Source of the DNA: Desulfurococcales archaeon | Lineage (GTDB): Archaea > Thermoproteota > Thermoprotei_A > Sulfolobales > Desulfurococcaceae | Reading direction: 5' to 3' | Length of the DNA: 34,689 nucleotides | Assembly: GCA_027002875.1 (NCBI GenBank) | Contig: JALWZC010000024.1 | Span: 37,194-71,882 of the forward strand | The notes under the pieces: generated by a model | Database searches by the model: none | The model's input: the letters and a program-made list of their open reading frames with translations, nothing else | Told to the model about the DNA's origin: nothing | In this document: piece by piece, positions 13,922-23,342 of the stretch | Layout of the letters: each line of letters begins with the position of its first letter | Numbering within the stretch: the stretch's first letter is position 1 | Program-made: the position numbers and the translations under genes

Positions 13922-14404
13922 TTAGATTATGCTCCAGTACTTATCCCCTACACGATGCACATTCCTAATAACCCTGCCCTTCTCCATGGTTTCAACAGTA
14001 GTTGAATCAAATAATGCTTCACCGACTACGAAAGGCTTCAAGTACTTTTCATCAACAACAACTACTGGATCACCCTTATTAAATGATCCGTGAATACTCC
14101 TAATACCAGGCCTCATAACATCAGCACCCCTCAATAAGGGTTTAACAGCACCCATATCAACAACTACATAATGGATCCAGTCATAACCCATAGACAAGAG
14201 GAAGCGGAGATGCGGATAATACTTATTATTAACAACGATAAATCCCGGAACTCCGTTTATAATAATGATCTTCCCCAGCCCTCTATATTCAAAAACCTCC
14301 ATCCTCGAATCCTTACTAATAGGGATCCCCGGATACTTAACGGATAATTCACGGATAACGTTCTTCTTCTCCTTTTTAGATAATAGGTACCGCTTACCCA
14401 ACAC
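13922..14404 (-). CDS. PUA-domain RNA-binding protein (MCT-1-like)
   Basis: 160 residues. The N-terminal ~75 residues form the pre-PUA domain seen in MCT-1/Tma20 and archaeal relatives (LSKKEKKNVIRELSVKYPG..FEYRGLGKIIIINGVPGFIV). The rest is a PUA domain: MGAVKPLLRGADVMRPGI, then FNKGDPVVVVDE, then FVVGEALFDSTTVETMEKGRV. PUA domains bind structured RNA; eukaryotic MCT-1 works with the ribosome in initiation and recycling. The archaeal protein's exact task is not established here. ATG 14404; divergent from the Sm-like gene across a 153-base spacer. Confidence 0.85.
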   Translation of the reverse strand: MLGKRYLLSKKEKKNVIRELSVKYPGIPISKDSRMEVFEYRGLGKIIIINGVPGFIVVNNKYYPHLRFLLSMGYDWIHYVVVDMGAVKPLLRGADVMRPGIRSIHGSFNKGDPVVVVDEKYLKPFVVGEALFDSTTVETMEKGRVIRNVHRVGDKYWSII

Positions 14405-14557
14405 TCACCAGCCACACTAATAGTTAAACACTAATACTACCCATGAAGCAATACCGGGTAAAACTATATATTCCTATACGTTTATCGTTTAAACAAGAAA
14501 TCCACTAGCAACCGGTGAATACGCGAGAAACACCGTATAAGTAAGAGGTAGTCTGTA

Positions 14558-14785
14558 ATGGCTGAGACAGCACATAAAGTACTCCAGGAATCACTTGGAG
14601 ATATAGTATTAATTAAGCTTAGGGGTAACTACGAGGTTAGAGGGAAGCTTAGAAGTTATGATCAACATTTAAACATAGTACTCGACGATGCTGAGGAGCT
14701 GAGGGAGGATGGTTCAACACGTAAACTTGGAACAATAGTCATACGAGGAGATACAGTAATATTAATCTCTCCGACGAAAACCTAG
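14558..14785 (+). CDS. Sm-like archaeal protein (SmAP/LSm)
   Basis: A 75-residue single-domain Sm protein that forms heptameric rings on U-rich RNA. Sm1 motif: [31 protein letters not shown], seen across residues 17-47; Sm2: [13 protein letters not shown] (58-70). GAGGTAG precedes ATG 14558. L37e starts 16 bases after its stop, and this Sm-L37e pair is a well-known archaeal neighbourhood, supporting both calls. Likely roles: RNA chaperone, tRNA/rRNA processing, 3'-end metabolism. Confidence 0.95.
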   Translation: MAETAHKVLQESLGDIVLIKLRGNYEVRGKLRSYDQHLNIVLDDAEELREDGSTRKLGTIVIRGDTVILISPTKT

Positions 14786-14801
14786 GAATAGGTGAGTATT
14801 C

Positions 14802-14990
14802 ATGGGTAAAGGAACACCCAGCATGGGTAAACACGGTAGGAGTAAAACGCATATAAGATGTCGCAGATGCGGAAGGAGAGCATTCAACGTAGCGAAAGGA
14901 TACTGTGCAGCCTGCGGATTCGGAAGGAGTAAAAGGATTAGAAGATACAGCTGGCAGAACAAGAAGTTTAACCGTGTAAGAATAGTTTGA
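14802..14990 (+). CDS. rpl37e: Ribosomal protein eL37
   Basis: A 62-residue zinc-binding protein of the large ribosomal subunit. It has the typical start [10 protein letters not shown], the zinc pairs CRRCG (Cys20, Cys23) and CAACG (Cys35, Cys38), and a very basic tail ([20 protein letters not shown]). RBS AGGTGAG precedes ATG 14802. Co-transcribed with the upstream Sm-like gene. Confidence 0.97.
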   Translation: MGKGTPSMGKHGRSKTHIRCRRCGRRAFNVAKGYCAACGFGRSKRIRRYSWQNKKFNRVRIV

Positions 14991-15107
14991 CCCAGACTCT
15001 AAAGATTCCTATATTATGCTAAATCCTTGAAACTATAACCTTAAATTACACCCGCCCCTTCTAGAACTATGTTAATAGTTGATAGTCTAGACGTGGTGCT
15101 GTAAGGC

Positions 15108-16214
15108 TTGAAGATTAAGATCCCAATCGCTAAACCCCTCCTCGGAGCTGAAGAGTTTGAAGCAGTGAAGCGTGTAATGGAGTCCGGAATCCTAGCTCAT
15201 GGGCCCGAAGTGGAGGCTTTCGAGAAGGAATTCGCAGAGTATATAGGTGTTAAACACGCTGTAGCAGTAGCTAATGGTACAGCGGCCCTAGATATAGCGT
15301 TGAAAGCAATTGGTGTAGGGCCGGGGGATGAAGTGATAACAACACCCTTTACCTTCATAGCAACGAGTAACGCTGTATTATTCCAGGGCGCAAAGCCCGT
15401 ATTTGCAGATATAGATCCGGAAACATATAATCTAGACCCAGACAACGTACTCGAGAAAATAACTAGCAAAACAAAAGCTATAATCGTAGTGCATCTATAC
15501 GGGCACCCAGCCGAAATGAAGGCTTTCAAAGAAATAGCTGAAGACCACAGTCTATACTTGGTAGAAGACTCGGCCCAAGCACATGGAGCTGAATATAACG
15601 GCGTCAAGGCTGGATCTATGGGCGATGTAGGAGCCTTCAGCTTCTATCCGACGAAAAACATGACCACAGGGGAAGGGGGAATGATCACTACTAACAACGA
15701 TGAAATAGCTAGGAAAGCGAGACTATTGAGAAACCATGGACAATCCGAGAAATACCTACACGTAATCCTAGGATACAATCTAAGAATGACGAGCATAGCG
15801 GCTGCAATAGGGAGAGTACAGTTAAAGAAGCTCGATGAATTCAACGAGAAAAGAAGGCGTAACGCCGTGGAATTAACAAGGGAGATCAAAACAATTAAGG
15901 GATTAAAGCCTCCCGTAGAAAAATCTTATGCTAAACACGTATACCACCAATACGTAGTATGGGTAGGAGAAGAATACCCCCTAACCCGGGATGAGCTACG
16001 GAAACACCTACTCGAGAAAGGTATAGGGACAGCAGTTCACTACCCACGCCCAATATTCCAGCAACCACTATACAAGAAGTTAGGATACCCGCAAAACATA
16101 TGCCCCAACTCGATCGAGGCGAGCAAACACGTACTAAGCATACCAGTACACCCAGCGCTGAGTAGCGAAGACATAAAATACATCCTCGAAGCCTTAAGAG
16201 AACCGACAAGATAG
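15108..16214 (+). CDS. DegT/DnrJ/EryC1-family sugar-nucleotide aminotransferase (WbpE-like)
   Basis: A 368-residue PLP enzyme. Asp154 (VEDSAQAHGAEYNG) contacts the pyridine ring; Lys183 in FYPTKNMTTGEGG forms the Schiff base. VANGTAALDIALKAIGVGPG, TPFTFIATSNAVLFQGAKPVFAD and the C-terminal 'GIGTAVHYPRPIFQQPLYK' are family marks. In the Wbp pathway this enzyme transfers an amino group to the 3-keto carbon of a UDP-GlcNAc uronate. The three genes that follow are the other three steps, which fixes the assignment better than homology alone. Start TTG 15108; a TATA-like ccttaaatta lies about 65 bases upstream, so this is the first gene of the operon. Confidence 0.9.
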   Translation: MKIKIPIAKPLLGAEEFEAVKRVMESGILAHGPEVEAFEKEFAEYIGVKHAVAVANGTAALDIALKAIGVGPGDEVITTPFTFIATSNAVLFQGAKPVFADIDPETYNLDPDNVLEKITSKTKAIIVVHLYGHPAEMKAFKEIAEDHSLYLVEDSAQAHGAEYNGVKAGSMGDVGAFSFYPTKNMTTGEGGMITTNNDEIARKARLLRNHGQSEKYLHVILGYNLRMTSIAAAIGRVQLKKLDEFNEKRRRNAVELTREIKTIKGLKPPVEKSYAKHVYHQYVVWVGEEYPLTRDELRKHLLEKGIGTAVHYPRPIFQQPLYKKLGYPQNICPNSIEASKHVLSIPVHPALSSEDIKYILEALREPTR

Positions 16215-16300
16215 GAAAAACTAGAGATGGCTGCTTATAACTAATACTATACATGTATACGTAATAGAACCCCCTAACCAGAGTGGAGGCATTACCCGAA

Positions 16301-17347
16301 TTGATAAGGATCGCCATTATTGGAGCAGGATACATGGGCTCAGCCCACGCGAGGGTAATTAATCGTGTAATAAGTGAAAACCCTGGAATAGCGGAGCTCT
16401 CCTACATAGTTGATATCGACCGTGAAAGAGCCGAGAAAGTATCAAGGAAATACGGTGGTAAACCGTTGACAAGCATAAATGATATTCCTAGGGGAACGGT
16501 GGATTTAGCATTTATAGCAACACCCACGGAGTACCACTTTGAATCCTTTAAAACCCTAGCCGATAAAGACGTGAAGTACTTCTTCATAGAGAAACCAATG
16601 ACTAGAAACCTCAAGCAGGCAGCGGAATTAATCAAGCGCGCAGAAGAAAACGATCTATGGATTACTGTAGGGCACATAGAGAGGTATAACCCTGCGGTAA
16701 AGAAACTACATCAACATGTCGGCCAAGGCAAGCTGGGAGAAATACTGACAATGATTTCGAGAAGAGTGGGGCCCTTCGTAGCAAGGGTTAAGAATACTGA
16801 TGTAATATACGATCTAGGGATACACGAGATAGATAATAGCCTAGCTATTAATAGGGAATACCCGTTAAGGATTAGGTCATACACGCTGGAAAACGTGGTA
16901 TCAAGGCTTAACGATTATGCATTAATAATACTACAGTACGATAGGGGTTTCTCAAGCCTTGAAGTAAACAGGGTAACACCCTTCAAGCAGAGGATACTAT
17001 ACATAACGGCTGAGAAGGGAGTAGTATTCCTAGACTATATGAAGCAGGAACTCTACATTTACAATAGTGAGCACGAGACAAAAGTAATAATACATAAGGA
17101 GGAACCACTATTTCTAGAAGACAGAGACACTATTATGAGCATAGTGGATGGAAGAAAACCACCCATAGACCCATACCAGGCCTTCGCAAGCCTATTCCTC
17201 TGCGAACTAGCACTAGAATCAACGAGGGAGTCGAGAGAGATAATAATCGAAGAACACGATAAATACAACACGTACCGGGACCTGATCAATAAAGGATTAG
17301 AAGGATACCGTTCATATATTGAGAAGAAACTAATTAAGAAGGGGTAA
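16301..17347 (+). CDS. Gfo/Idh/MocA-family sugar-nucleotide oxidoreductase (WbpB-like)
   Basis: NAD-dependent dehydrogenase: the N-terminal Rossmann motif is IGAGYMGSAHARV, then IATPTEYHFES, EKPMTRN (catalytic Lys), GHIERYNPAVK and YDLGIHEID. These are the family marks. In WbpB the enzyme oxidises C3 of UDP-GlcNAc uronate to give the substrate of the aminotransferase upstream. I chose TTG 16301, which has GTGGAGG 11 bases upstream and gives a Rossmann strand right at the N-terminus; GTG 16283 is in frame and adds six residues. Six bases separate its stop from the acetyltransferase. Confidence 0.9.
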   Translation: MIRIAIIGAGYMGSAHARVINRVISENPGIAELSYIVDIDRERAEKVSRKYGGKPLTSINDIPRGTVDLAFIATPTEYHFESFKTLADKDVKYFFIEKPMTRNLKQAAELIKRAEENDLWITVGHIERYNPAVKKLHQHVGQGKLGEILTMISRRVGPFVARVKNTDVIYDLGIHEIDNSLAINREYPLRIRSYTLENVVSRLNDYALIILQYDRGFSSLEVNRVTPFKQRILYITAEKGVVFLDYMKQELYIYNSEHETKVIIHKEEPLFLEDRDTIMSIVDGRKPPIDPYQAFASLFLCELALESTRESREIIIEEHDKYNTYRDLINKGLEGYRSYIEKKLIKKG

Positions 17348-17352
17348 GCTTC

Positions 17353-18069
17353 ATGCCCTACGTATCTCCGAGAGCAATGGTAAAAACCCGCTTAATAGCC
17401 GAATCCGCGATCATACTTGGGGAAACCCTTATCGGAGAGAATACCATCATAGATGAAGGAGTAATAATTGGCTACCCGACACGGAGAAATCTCCGGAAAA
17501 TAATATCCATAGAAAACGATGAAGATTATAGAAAGATACTAGACAAGGCTAGCAACGGCTCGAGGATAGGATCATCGTCGCATATCAGGCCGGGAACGAC
17601 GATTTATGAAAGAGTAGTAATCGGGAACAACGTTGAGACGGGGCATAACGTCATGATCAGAGAGGAAACGGTAATCGGGAACAACACCGTTATCGGGACA
17701 CATACGATAATCGATGGAAGGGTTAGGATCGGCGACAACGTGAGGATCGAGACGGGAGTATATATTCCTCCCGAAACAATTATCGAAGACAATGTTTTCC
17801 TGGGTCCTTTCGTAGTTATCACTAATGATAGATACCCATTATCGAAACGGTTGAAGGGACCAACAATAAAGAAAGGTGCAGTAATTGGTGCAAACTCCAT
17901 ACTAATACCCGGAATAACTATTAATGAAGGAGCAGTTGTAGCTGCTGGAAGCGTAGTAACGAGAGATGTACCTCCAAACACCGTCGTAGCCGGAGTACCG
18001 GCGAAGCCCTTGACGACACGCGAAATATACGAGGAGAAAAAGAAGAAGTGGGAGGAGGGACTGATATGA
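17353..18069 (+). CDS. Left-handed beta-helix acetyltransferase (WbpD-like)
   Basis: 238 residues dominated by hexapeptide repeats of the [LIV]-G-x-x-x-x type (for example IGENTIIDEGVIIG; IGNNTVIGTHTIID; IGDNVRIETGVYI) from about 15 to 215. An insert at about 45-70 (RRNLRKIISIENDEDYRKIL) is followed by more coils, and near the end come IGANSILIPGITI and VVAAGSVVTRDVPPNTVVAGVPAKP, the usual LbH acetyltransferase finish. WbpD acetylates the 3-amino group to make the 2,3-diacetamido uronate. The C-terminus is Lys/Glu-rich. ATG 17353 follows AAGGGG; the stop overlaps the next ATG (ATGA). Probably a trimer. Confidence 0.9.
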   Translation: MPYVSPRAMVKTRLIAESAIILGETLIGENTIIDEGVIIGYPTRRNLRKIISIENDEDYRKILDKASNGSRIGSSSHIRPGTTIYERVVIGNNVETGHNVMIREETVIGNNTVIGTHTIIDGRVRIGDNVRIETGVYIPPETIIEDNVFLGPFVVITNDRYPLSKRLKGPTIKKGAVIGANSILIPGITINEGAVVAAGSVVTRDVPPNTVVAGVPAKPLTTREIYEEKKKKWEEGLI

Positions 18070-19418
18070 ACCCCGTCGAGAAAGTAGTAGAAGGAAATGG
18101 ATGGATAGCAGTATACGGCGTTGGATACGTAGGTTTAAGCCTAGTAGCAGTCTATCTTAGGAAAGGATACAGGGTTATCGGCGTAGATATTGACGAGGAG
18201 AAACTGGAGAAGATAGGGAAGGGGGAACTGTGGTATGGCGAAGAAGCTATCAGGGAAGCGGTAAGTAAAGGGATCAGAGAGGGAAGGCTAATACTTACAA
18301 CGGATGGAGTAGAAGCCTCGAGGAAATCCGTTATAAAAACCATTACAGTACCAGTATACGTAGACTGGATCAAGAAAACCTATAGCTTCCACGCATTAAG
18401 AGACGTATCGGAAAAAATAGCGCTGGGACTGAAGAAGGATGACTTAGTAATTATAGAGTCAAGCGTACCACCGGGAACAACGATGAGCATAGTAAAACCC
18501 ATACTGGAAGAGAACACTGGTTTAAGAGCGGAACAAGACTTCTACCTAGCCTACAGCCCCGAGAGAGTATATATTGGGAGAGCGGTTAGGGATATCGAGG
18601 AAAACTATCCCAAGATCATTGGGGGGGCTGGGCCCAAGAGCACCGAGATAGCTACTAGCTTCTACGAGAAAATCGCGGTTAAGGGAGTAATACGTATGAG
18701 CAACCCTACAGCGGCAGAATTCGAAAAGCTTGCTGAAGGAGTTTACAGAGACGTAAACATAGCCCTTGCTAACGAGTTAGCAATAGCAGCTATGAAAATG
18801 GGGGTAGACTACTACGAGGTGCGGAAAGCAGCTAACAGCCAGCCCTACAGCCACCTACACCTACCCGGCCCCGGTGTTGGAGGATACTGTATACCGATCT
18901 ATCCATACTTCCTATCAAACGAGCTGTTAAAGAAGGGATACGTTATGGAGCTAACCCGCCTAGCGAGGAGGATTAATGAATCAATGCCCAGCATCGTAGC
19001 ATCACTAGTAGACGAAGCACTACGCAGGGAAGGATTGAAGCCTAAAACATTGAAAGCAGCCGCATTAGGCCTCGCTTTCCGGGGAGACATTGATGATACA
19101 AGGCTATCCCCAAGCCATGATGTAGTAGCACTACTAAAAGCTAGGGGCTTCAAGGAGATAATAATACACGACCCCTACGTGCGGAGAGACCCAATAATAG
19201 AGGATCTAGGCTTAAAGATCACCAGTAACCTGGGCGAAGCACTAAAGGATTCGGGACTAATAGTAGTACTAACAAGACACAGCAACTACAAGGGATTAAA
19301 AGTTAGCAGTATACTAAGATACACGGGCAGAGAACCAGTAATAATCGACACAGTAGCATACCTAGACAACGATATAGACTACGATAAAATAATCACACTA
19401 GGAAAAACACCATGGTAA
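18066..19418 (+). CDS. UDP-N-acetylhexosamine 6-dehydrogenase (WbpA-like)
   Basis: A 450-residue UDP-glucose/GDP-mannose dehydrogenase-family enzyme: NAD motif VYGVGYVGLSLVAVYL, ESSVPPGTT, SPERVYIGRAVRDIEENYPKI, VKGVIRMSNPTAAEFEKLAEG, and the catalytic Cys in PGVGGYCIPIYPYF. It oxidises C6 of UDP-HexNAc to the uronate, the first step of the Wbp pathway, although it is the last gene here. ATG 18066 has GGAGG 10 bases upstream and overlaps the previous stop; GTG 18048 is in frame but unlikely. Whether the substrate is UDP-GlcNAc or UDP-ManNAc is not decided by sequence; the WbpB/D/E neighbours favour UDP-GlcNAc. Confidence 0.92.
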   Translation: MNPVEKVVEGNGWIAVYGVGYVGLSLVAVYLRKGYRVIGVDIDEEKLEKIGKGELWYGEEAIREAVSKGIREGRLILTTDGVEASRKSVIKTITVPVYVDWIKKTYSFHALRDVSEKIALGLKKDDLVIIESSVPPGTTMSIVKPILEENTGLRAEQDFYLAYSPERVYIGRAVRDIEENYPKIIGGAGPKSTEIATSFYEKIAVKGVIRMSNPTAAEFEKLAEGVYRDVNIALANELAIAAMKMGVDYYEVRKAANSQPYSHLHLPGPGVGGYCIPIYPYFLSNELLKKGYVMELTRLARRINESMPSIVASLVDEALRREGLKPKTLKAAALGLAFRGDIDDTRLSPSHDVVALLKARGFKEIIIHDPYVRRDPIIEDLGLKITSNLGEALKDSGLIVVLTRHSNYKGLKVSSILRYTGREPVIIDTVAYLDNDIDYDKIITLGKTPW

Positions 19419-19491
19419 CCCGCCGGGAAAAATATAAAATCACCAAACAATACTATACGGTGAATACTGGGATAGGAAAAACACTAGTAAT

Positions 19492-19718
<227 letters not shown>

Positions 19719-19745
19719 GAGCCTCTCTACAATCCCAACTTGTTA

Positions 19746-22214
19746 TCAAAGTTTGTTATCGCTTCTCTTATTTTCAAGAGATTCCAGTAATATTGCCGGG
19801 CCACTATATAGTTGCAGGCTGTTCTCTGGGAGGAACCCGTAGACAAACAATATATTACTAGGACTATCACCTGCTAAGCCCCTACGCGTTAATAATAGTA
19901 GGATCGAGTAAGCCGTTAACCCTAGTAGTTGTATCAGCGGGGAACTTATCTGGAAACCTCCAGTATATAATGGGACTAGGTAGGACAGGGAATAAACGGG
20001 TAGGCTTCCCCCAAAGATATAGTATGAAAAGTAACGAATTCCTACAACGAGAGGGTTTGGAGGGAGGAATAATACCAGGATAAGGATACTAGTAATTACT
20101 GGCCAGACTAATTTTCTCCAATAAACCCTCCCGGAAACCCACCGATAAATTACGAGGAATAAGCCAGCTAAACCGAAGACAAATAGTAAACCCTCAACAA
20201 ATACCTGGATAAACCTGTTACTAGAGAAGTAATTAATTAATACAAACACGATGAACCAGGTATAGAGTGGGAAAGAGCTTGGAAGCAGGATTACAAATAA
20301 TGTGAGCGTTGAAACTATAAAACCATAGATTAATCGGCCATATTCACTATTAACCTTTAAGCCGACATAGAGTAGTGATAGTGATAACGCTATAGATGAT
20401 AATAAACCGGCCGGTAGTAGGTTGGGTAGTGAGAAAGACCCCGCTATTAAAAGGCCTGGTAGCCCGGTATAATAGGTTACATTGTGTCCTTGCATCGGGG
20501 GATAGCTTGTTAATAACTTGAACCCGTGATCGTAGATATATACCCGGTACATCGTTATATTATTCAAAACATTCTCCAAGCCTAGATAAGGATTAAGCCC
20601 CTGAAACAAGGTATTAACGGAATACAAGCCCAATTGATCCATGGGGGAAAGCTTACCGCGATCAATAACTATCATGTAATGCCTTGGAACCATGAATAAA
20701 ACGAGGACCGAAGCTATAACAATTAAGAGCATTATCAACAAGAAACCGGGCAAAGGCTTAAGAGGCTCCGGTTCCCATCTAGTGGTGATCCATAATATTA
20801 CCGGTATTATTAGTAGTATGGTGAGGGATAATAGATCTATAAACGTTGAAACCCCGATCAATAATGCATACCCGCTAGCAACCGCACCAGTGAAAACACC
20901 TAATAAACCAAGAACCGTGATCCTAGAAGTACTGAAGCCCTTGAAGAAGGCCAATGCTTCACCATGATAGAAGCCGGATACATAGGCTATTAATACAAAG
21001 TAGGGAGCCCATAAGTAATAACCATAAAGCGGCCGATAATAAGCTAATAAGACTATCATGGGTAGCAGAGGACCCAGTATTCTTAGTTTCACGTAATACT
21101 TATAATATATTATTAGCAGGAGTATTAGGAGGGTGAAGAGTATCCCCGTACAAACTTGTTTAGATAAATAAATTCCTAGATAATAAAGACTCGACAAGCC
21201 GAAACCCTCAAAAGGATAGAGGTTGTAGTTGAGGGGCGCAAGGACATGGTCAATAAAGATAGAAGGATCCATTAAGAAGAAGGGGAGATTAATCAAAGCA
21301 CCTGCAAGAGTAGCTGATACTAGTAGTTTCCTCCAATCATAACCCTCCTTAAAGTACATTACGAAGTAGAATAACACGTATACGAGAGTATAGGGGCGGT
21401 AACTAATAATCCAGCCAAGCAATAAACCACTAAGCCAGGGATTACCGGGGAAGAGCAGGGCTATGATGAAAGGCGTAATCCATCCCGGGAGACCAGTATA
21501 GATCAGGGGCATTACTAGTAGGGAGAAGCCGCCGAGGCCAATGATTAATGGGTATATTGATCTAGCAAACCTATCCCTCAACCTGTAATAGAATAATCCA
21601 AGCCCCAGGCCAAGGATAAACCCATCCCATACAACGCCGGGTAATCCAAGCAGTACCGGTGGAACATAGTATAAGAAGCCCGCTGGCGGGTAATCGTATA
21701 TGTCCACGAAGCCGACTACTTCATCGATACTATAAGGCGGATAGGGATCCCGGTAGAGCCATGTAGCTTGCCCTAGCGCTTTACCTGTTACAATATACTC
21801 GTATAACAGGTTGTGGTAGCTAGCATGGTAGGGATTACCGCCCTCTACTAGAGTCTTTGCAGCTGCTACCTGCAGGATATAGGCATCAGTGTATCCGCCG
21901 TAGAAAAACCTCGAGGTGTCATGATACAATAAGCCTGCTCCTACCAGTATTGTCGGTATCGTGATTGTTGCTAGTAGGATTGTTAGATGGAGCCTTGTGA
22001 ACCGGGGAGTTCCCATGGAAGCTTTAAAGAAAAACCAAACACCAACCCCCAATAATAGGAAACCCGCTAGAACACCGATCGGGTTCCCCCTATACTGCGC
22101 CACCGGCAAGCCATTATACAATCCAATGAAGACATAAGACCCGGAACCATAATAAAACAAAACTCCATAAACGACTAAGCTAAGCCCAATAATCATAAAT
22201 AGTAGCTTCCTCAA
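19746..22214 (-). CDS. Large GT-C-like polytopic membrane protein, internally duplicated
   Basis: 822 residues with about 20 hydrophobic segments. A loop after the third segment (about 105-180) holds YTDAYILQVAAAKTLVEGG with NPY at 127-129, then YPP at 158-160. The C-terminal half repeats this: PMDQLGLYSVNTLFQGL, NPY at 541-543, YPP at 571-573, a constant offset of about 414. Asp/Asn-Pro-Tyr loops early in a polytopic protein are typical of GT-C (DUF2029/GT87-like) glycosyltransferases using polyprenyl-phosphate sugars. Proximity to the diacetamido-uronate operon suggests glycan assembly at the membrane. Donor and acceptor are unknown. Start ATG 22214. Confidence 0.75.
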   Translation of the reverse strand: MRKLLFMIIGLSLVVYGVLFYYGSGSYVFIGLYNGLPVAQYRGNPIGVLAGFLLLGVGVWFFFKASMGTPRFTRLHLTILLATITIPTILVGAGLLYHDTSRFFYGGYTDAYILQVAAAKTLVEGGNPYHASYHNLLYEYIVTGKALGQATWLYRDPYPPYSIDEVVGFVDIYDYPPAGFLYYVPPVLLGLPGVVWDGFILGLGLGLFYYRLRDRFARSIYPLIIGLGGFSLLVMPLIYTGLPGWITPFIIALLFPGNPWLSGLLLGWIISYRPYTLVYVLFYFVMYFKEGYDWRKLLVSATLAGALINLPFFLMDPSIFIDHVLAPLNYNLYPFEGFGLSSLYYLGIYLSKQVCTGILFTLLILLLIIYYKYYVKLRILGPLLPMIVLLAYYRPLYGYYLWAPYFVLIAYVSGFYHGEALAFFKGFSTSRITVLGLLGVFTGAVASGYALLIGVSTFIDLLSLTILLIIPVILWITTRWEPEPLKPLPGFLLIMLLIVIASVLVLFMVPRHYMIVIDRGKLSPMDQLGLYSVNTLFQGLNPYLGLENVLNNITMYRVYIYDHGFKLLTSYPPMQGHNVTYYTGLPGLLIAGSFSLPNLLPAGLLSSIALSLSLLYVGLKVNSEYGRLIYGFIVSTLTLFVILLPSSFPLYTWFIVFVLINYFSSNRFIQVFVEGLLFVFGLAGLFLVIYRWVSGRVYWRKLVWPVITSILILVLFLPPNPLVVGIRYFSYYIFGGSLPVYSLSYLVPLYTGGFQISSPLIQLLGLTAYSILLLLTRRGLAGDSPSNILFVYGFLPENSLQLYSGPAILLESLENKRSDNKL

Positions 22215-22371
22215 CCCTCAGCAGCCAATCTCCAGCATTATTATCCTGTAGTGTATACTATTCAGCGCGATCGGTTAATAACGGTAATGATAATGTTTTA
22301 TCGCTGAGGAATTGTCTTTACATGTTTAATGGGAAAAAGCGGTTTATACTGGTATTCTAGTGTAGAACAGT

Positions 22372-22626
22372 CTACTTTTCCTTGATCTTTTCCTCGACGA
22401 TTACCATTGTACTCGTAGTCCTTATTTCGGGTAGTTTCCTTATCTTCGAAGTAATGACTTCCCTTATCCTCTCGAGGCTTTCGGCTTCGACTTTAGCTAT
22501 TACATCATATATCCCGTATACTATGTAGACTTCTTTAACTTCTGGTATGCTGTAGAGTTTTTCCATTACGGTTGATTCGGCCCCTATCTCTGTTTGTATT
22601 AGTACAATCGCCCCTGCCTTCGCCAT
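22372..22626 (-). CDS. Stand-alone Lrp/AsnC ligand-binding (RAM) domain protein
   Basis: 84 residues that equal only the C-terminal effector domain of Lrp/AsnC regulators: AIVLIQTEIG, VMEKLYSIPEVKEVYIVYGIYD, VIAKVEAESLERIREVI, KIRKLPEIRTTSTMVIVEE. The beta-alpha-beta-beta-alpha-beta order is complete, and there is no helix-turn-helix. Such proteins assemble into octamers and bind amino acids; they may modulate full-length Lrp proteins. ATG 22626. It diverges from the Tsr3 gene across a 59-base spacer. Confidence 0.9.
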   Translation of the reverse strand: MAKAGAIVLIQTEIGAESTVMEKLYSIPEVKEVYIVYGIYDVIAKVEAESLERIREVITSKIRKLPEIRTTSTMVIVEEKIKEK

Positions 22627-22685
22627 TATTCCTCACCGTGTATATATTAGGTTGTTAAAGTTTTAATCCCTTACGGGGAGAATAA

Positions 22686-23207
22686 TTGAAGCCCGCCGTA
22701 CTGGTTGTGTACCTTGGAGAAGATGATCCATCTAAGAATACCTCGCTGAAAATGATAAGGTCAGGGATCGCTAGGAGGATCGAGCCCCGAAGGATCCGTG
22801 GCTCACCGATAATCCTAGACCCCTATTCAAAAGAGATCCTTGGATCATGGCTTCGTGGAACGATTGAGCATTACGGCTTAGTCGTTATTGATGGTAGCTG
22901 GAAGAAGCTCTCCCCATCTAAGACCCAGAGAATTAGGGGTTTCCATACACGCCTCCCGCCACTACTAGCCGGTAACCCCGTTAATTACGGGAAACCCTGT
23001 ATACTATCTAGTATTGAAGCAGTTGCAGCTGCACTATATATTACTGGTTTCACTGACCTATACGATAAGCTCCTCGGACTATACAAATGGATGAATACCT
23101 TCCACACGCTTAACAAGGATCTCCTCGAGGACTATGCTTCTGCAGAGGATTCAGCTATGCTTTCCCGGGTTATCATGGATTATTGGGGTGAGTCTCCTCC
23201 CTGTTAG
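22686..23207 (+). CDS. tsr3: 16S rRNA aminocarboxypropyltransferase (Tsr3/DUF367)
   Basis: 173 residues. Tsr3 transfers the aminocarboxypropyl group of SAM to a hypermodified pseudouridine near the decoding site of small-subunit rRNA. Signatures: CSW-like VVIDGSWKKL, FHTRLPPLLAGNPVNYGKP, LSSIEAVAAALYITGF, and the terminal helical part with Tyr/Trp. An N-terminal strand (AVLVVYLGEDDPSKNTSLKM) matches the usual start. TTG 22686 follows GGGGAG. It is the last gene before the 632-base gene-free origin-like region. Confidence 0.9.
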   Translation: MKPAVLVVYLGEDDPSKNTSLKMIRSGIARRIEPRRIRGSPIILDPYSKEILGSWLRGTIEHYGLVVIDGSWKKLSPSKTQRIRGFHTRLPPLLAGNPVNYGKPCILSSIEAVAAALYITGFTDLYDKLLGLYKWMNTFHTLNKDLLEDYASAEDSAMLSRVIMDYWGESPPC

Positions 23208-23219
23208 TTGATCTATGGG

Positions 23220-23342
23220 AACTCCCCGGTTTCACCCTGATGCTTCCACTAGACCCACTAGACCCGCAATTTTATACCTGCCGGCTGGTAACCCCCCGGT
23301 TTCCATGAATAGTTTCTACCGAAAACCGTAAACCCCCCAGTT
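23220..23342. repeat. Left cluster of C-run boxes (inverted relative to right cluster)
   Basis: AACTCCCCGGTTTC at 23220-23233, AACCCCCCGGTTTCCAT at 23290-23306 and AAACCCCCCAGTT at 23330-23342. Reverse complements of their 12-13-base cores occur at 23672-23684, 23809-23825 and 23731-23747 respectively. C-run followed by GTTTCCA in the second box recalls the order in reverse-complemented archaeal ORB elements. Confidence 0.75.

Noticed and set aside
22270-22315. AATGATAATG ... CTGA near 22290 as a C/D box sRNA
   Set aside because: The C-like and D-like boxes are about 12 bases apart with no D'/C' pair, and the C box is imperfect; not enough to call an RNA.
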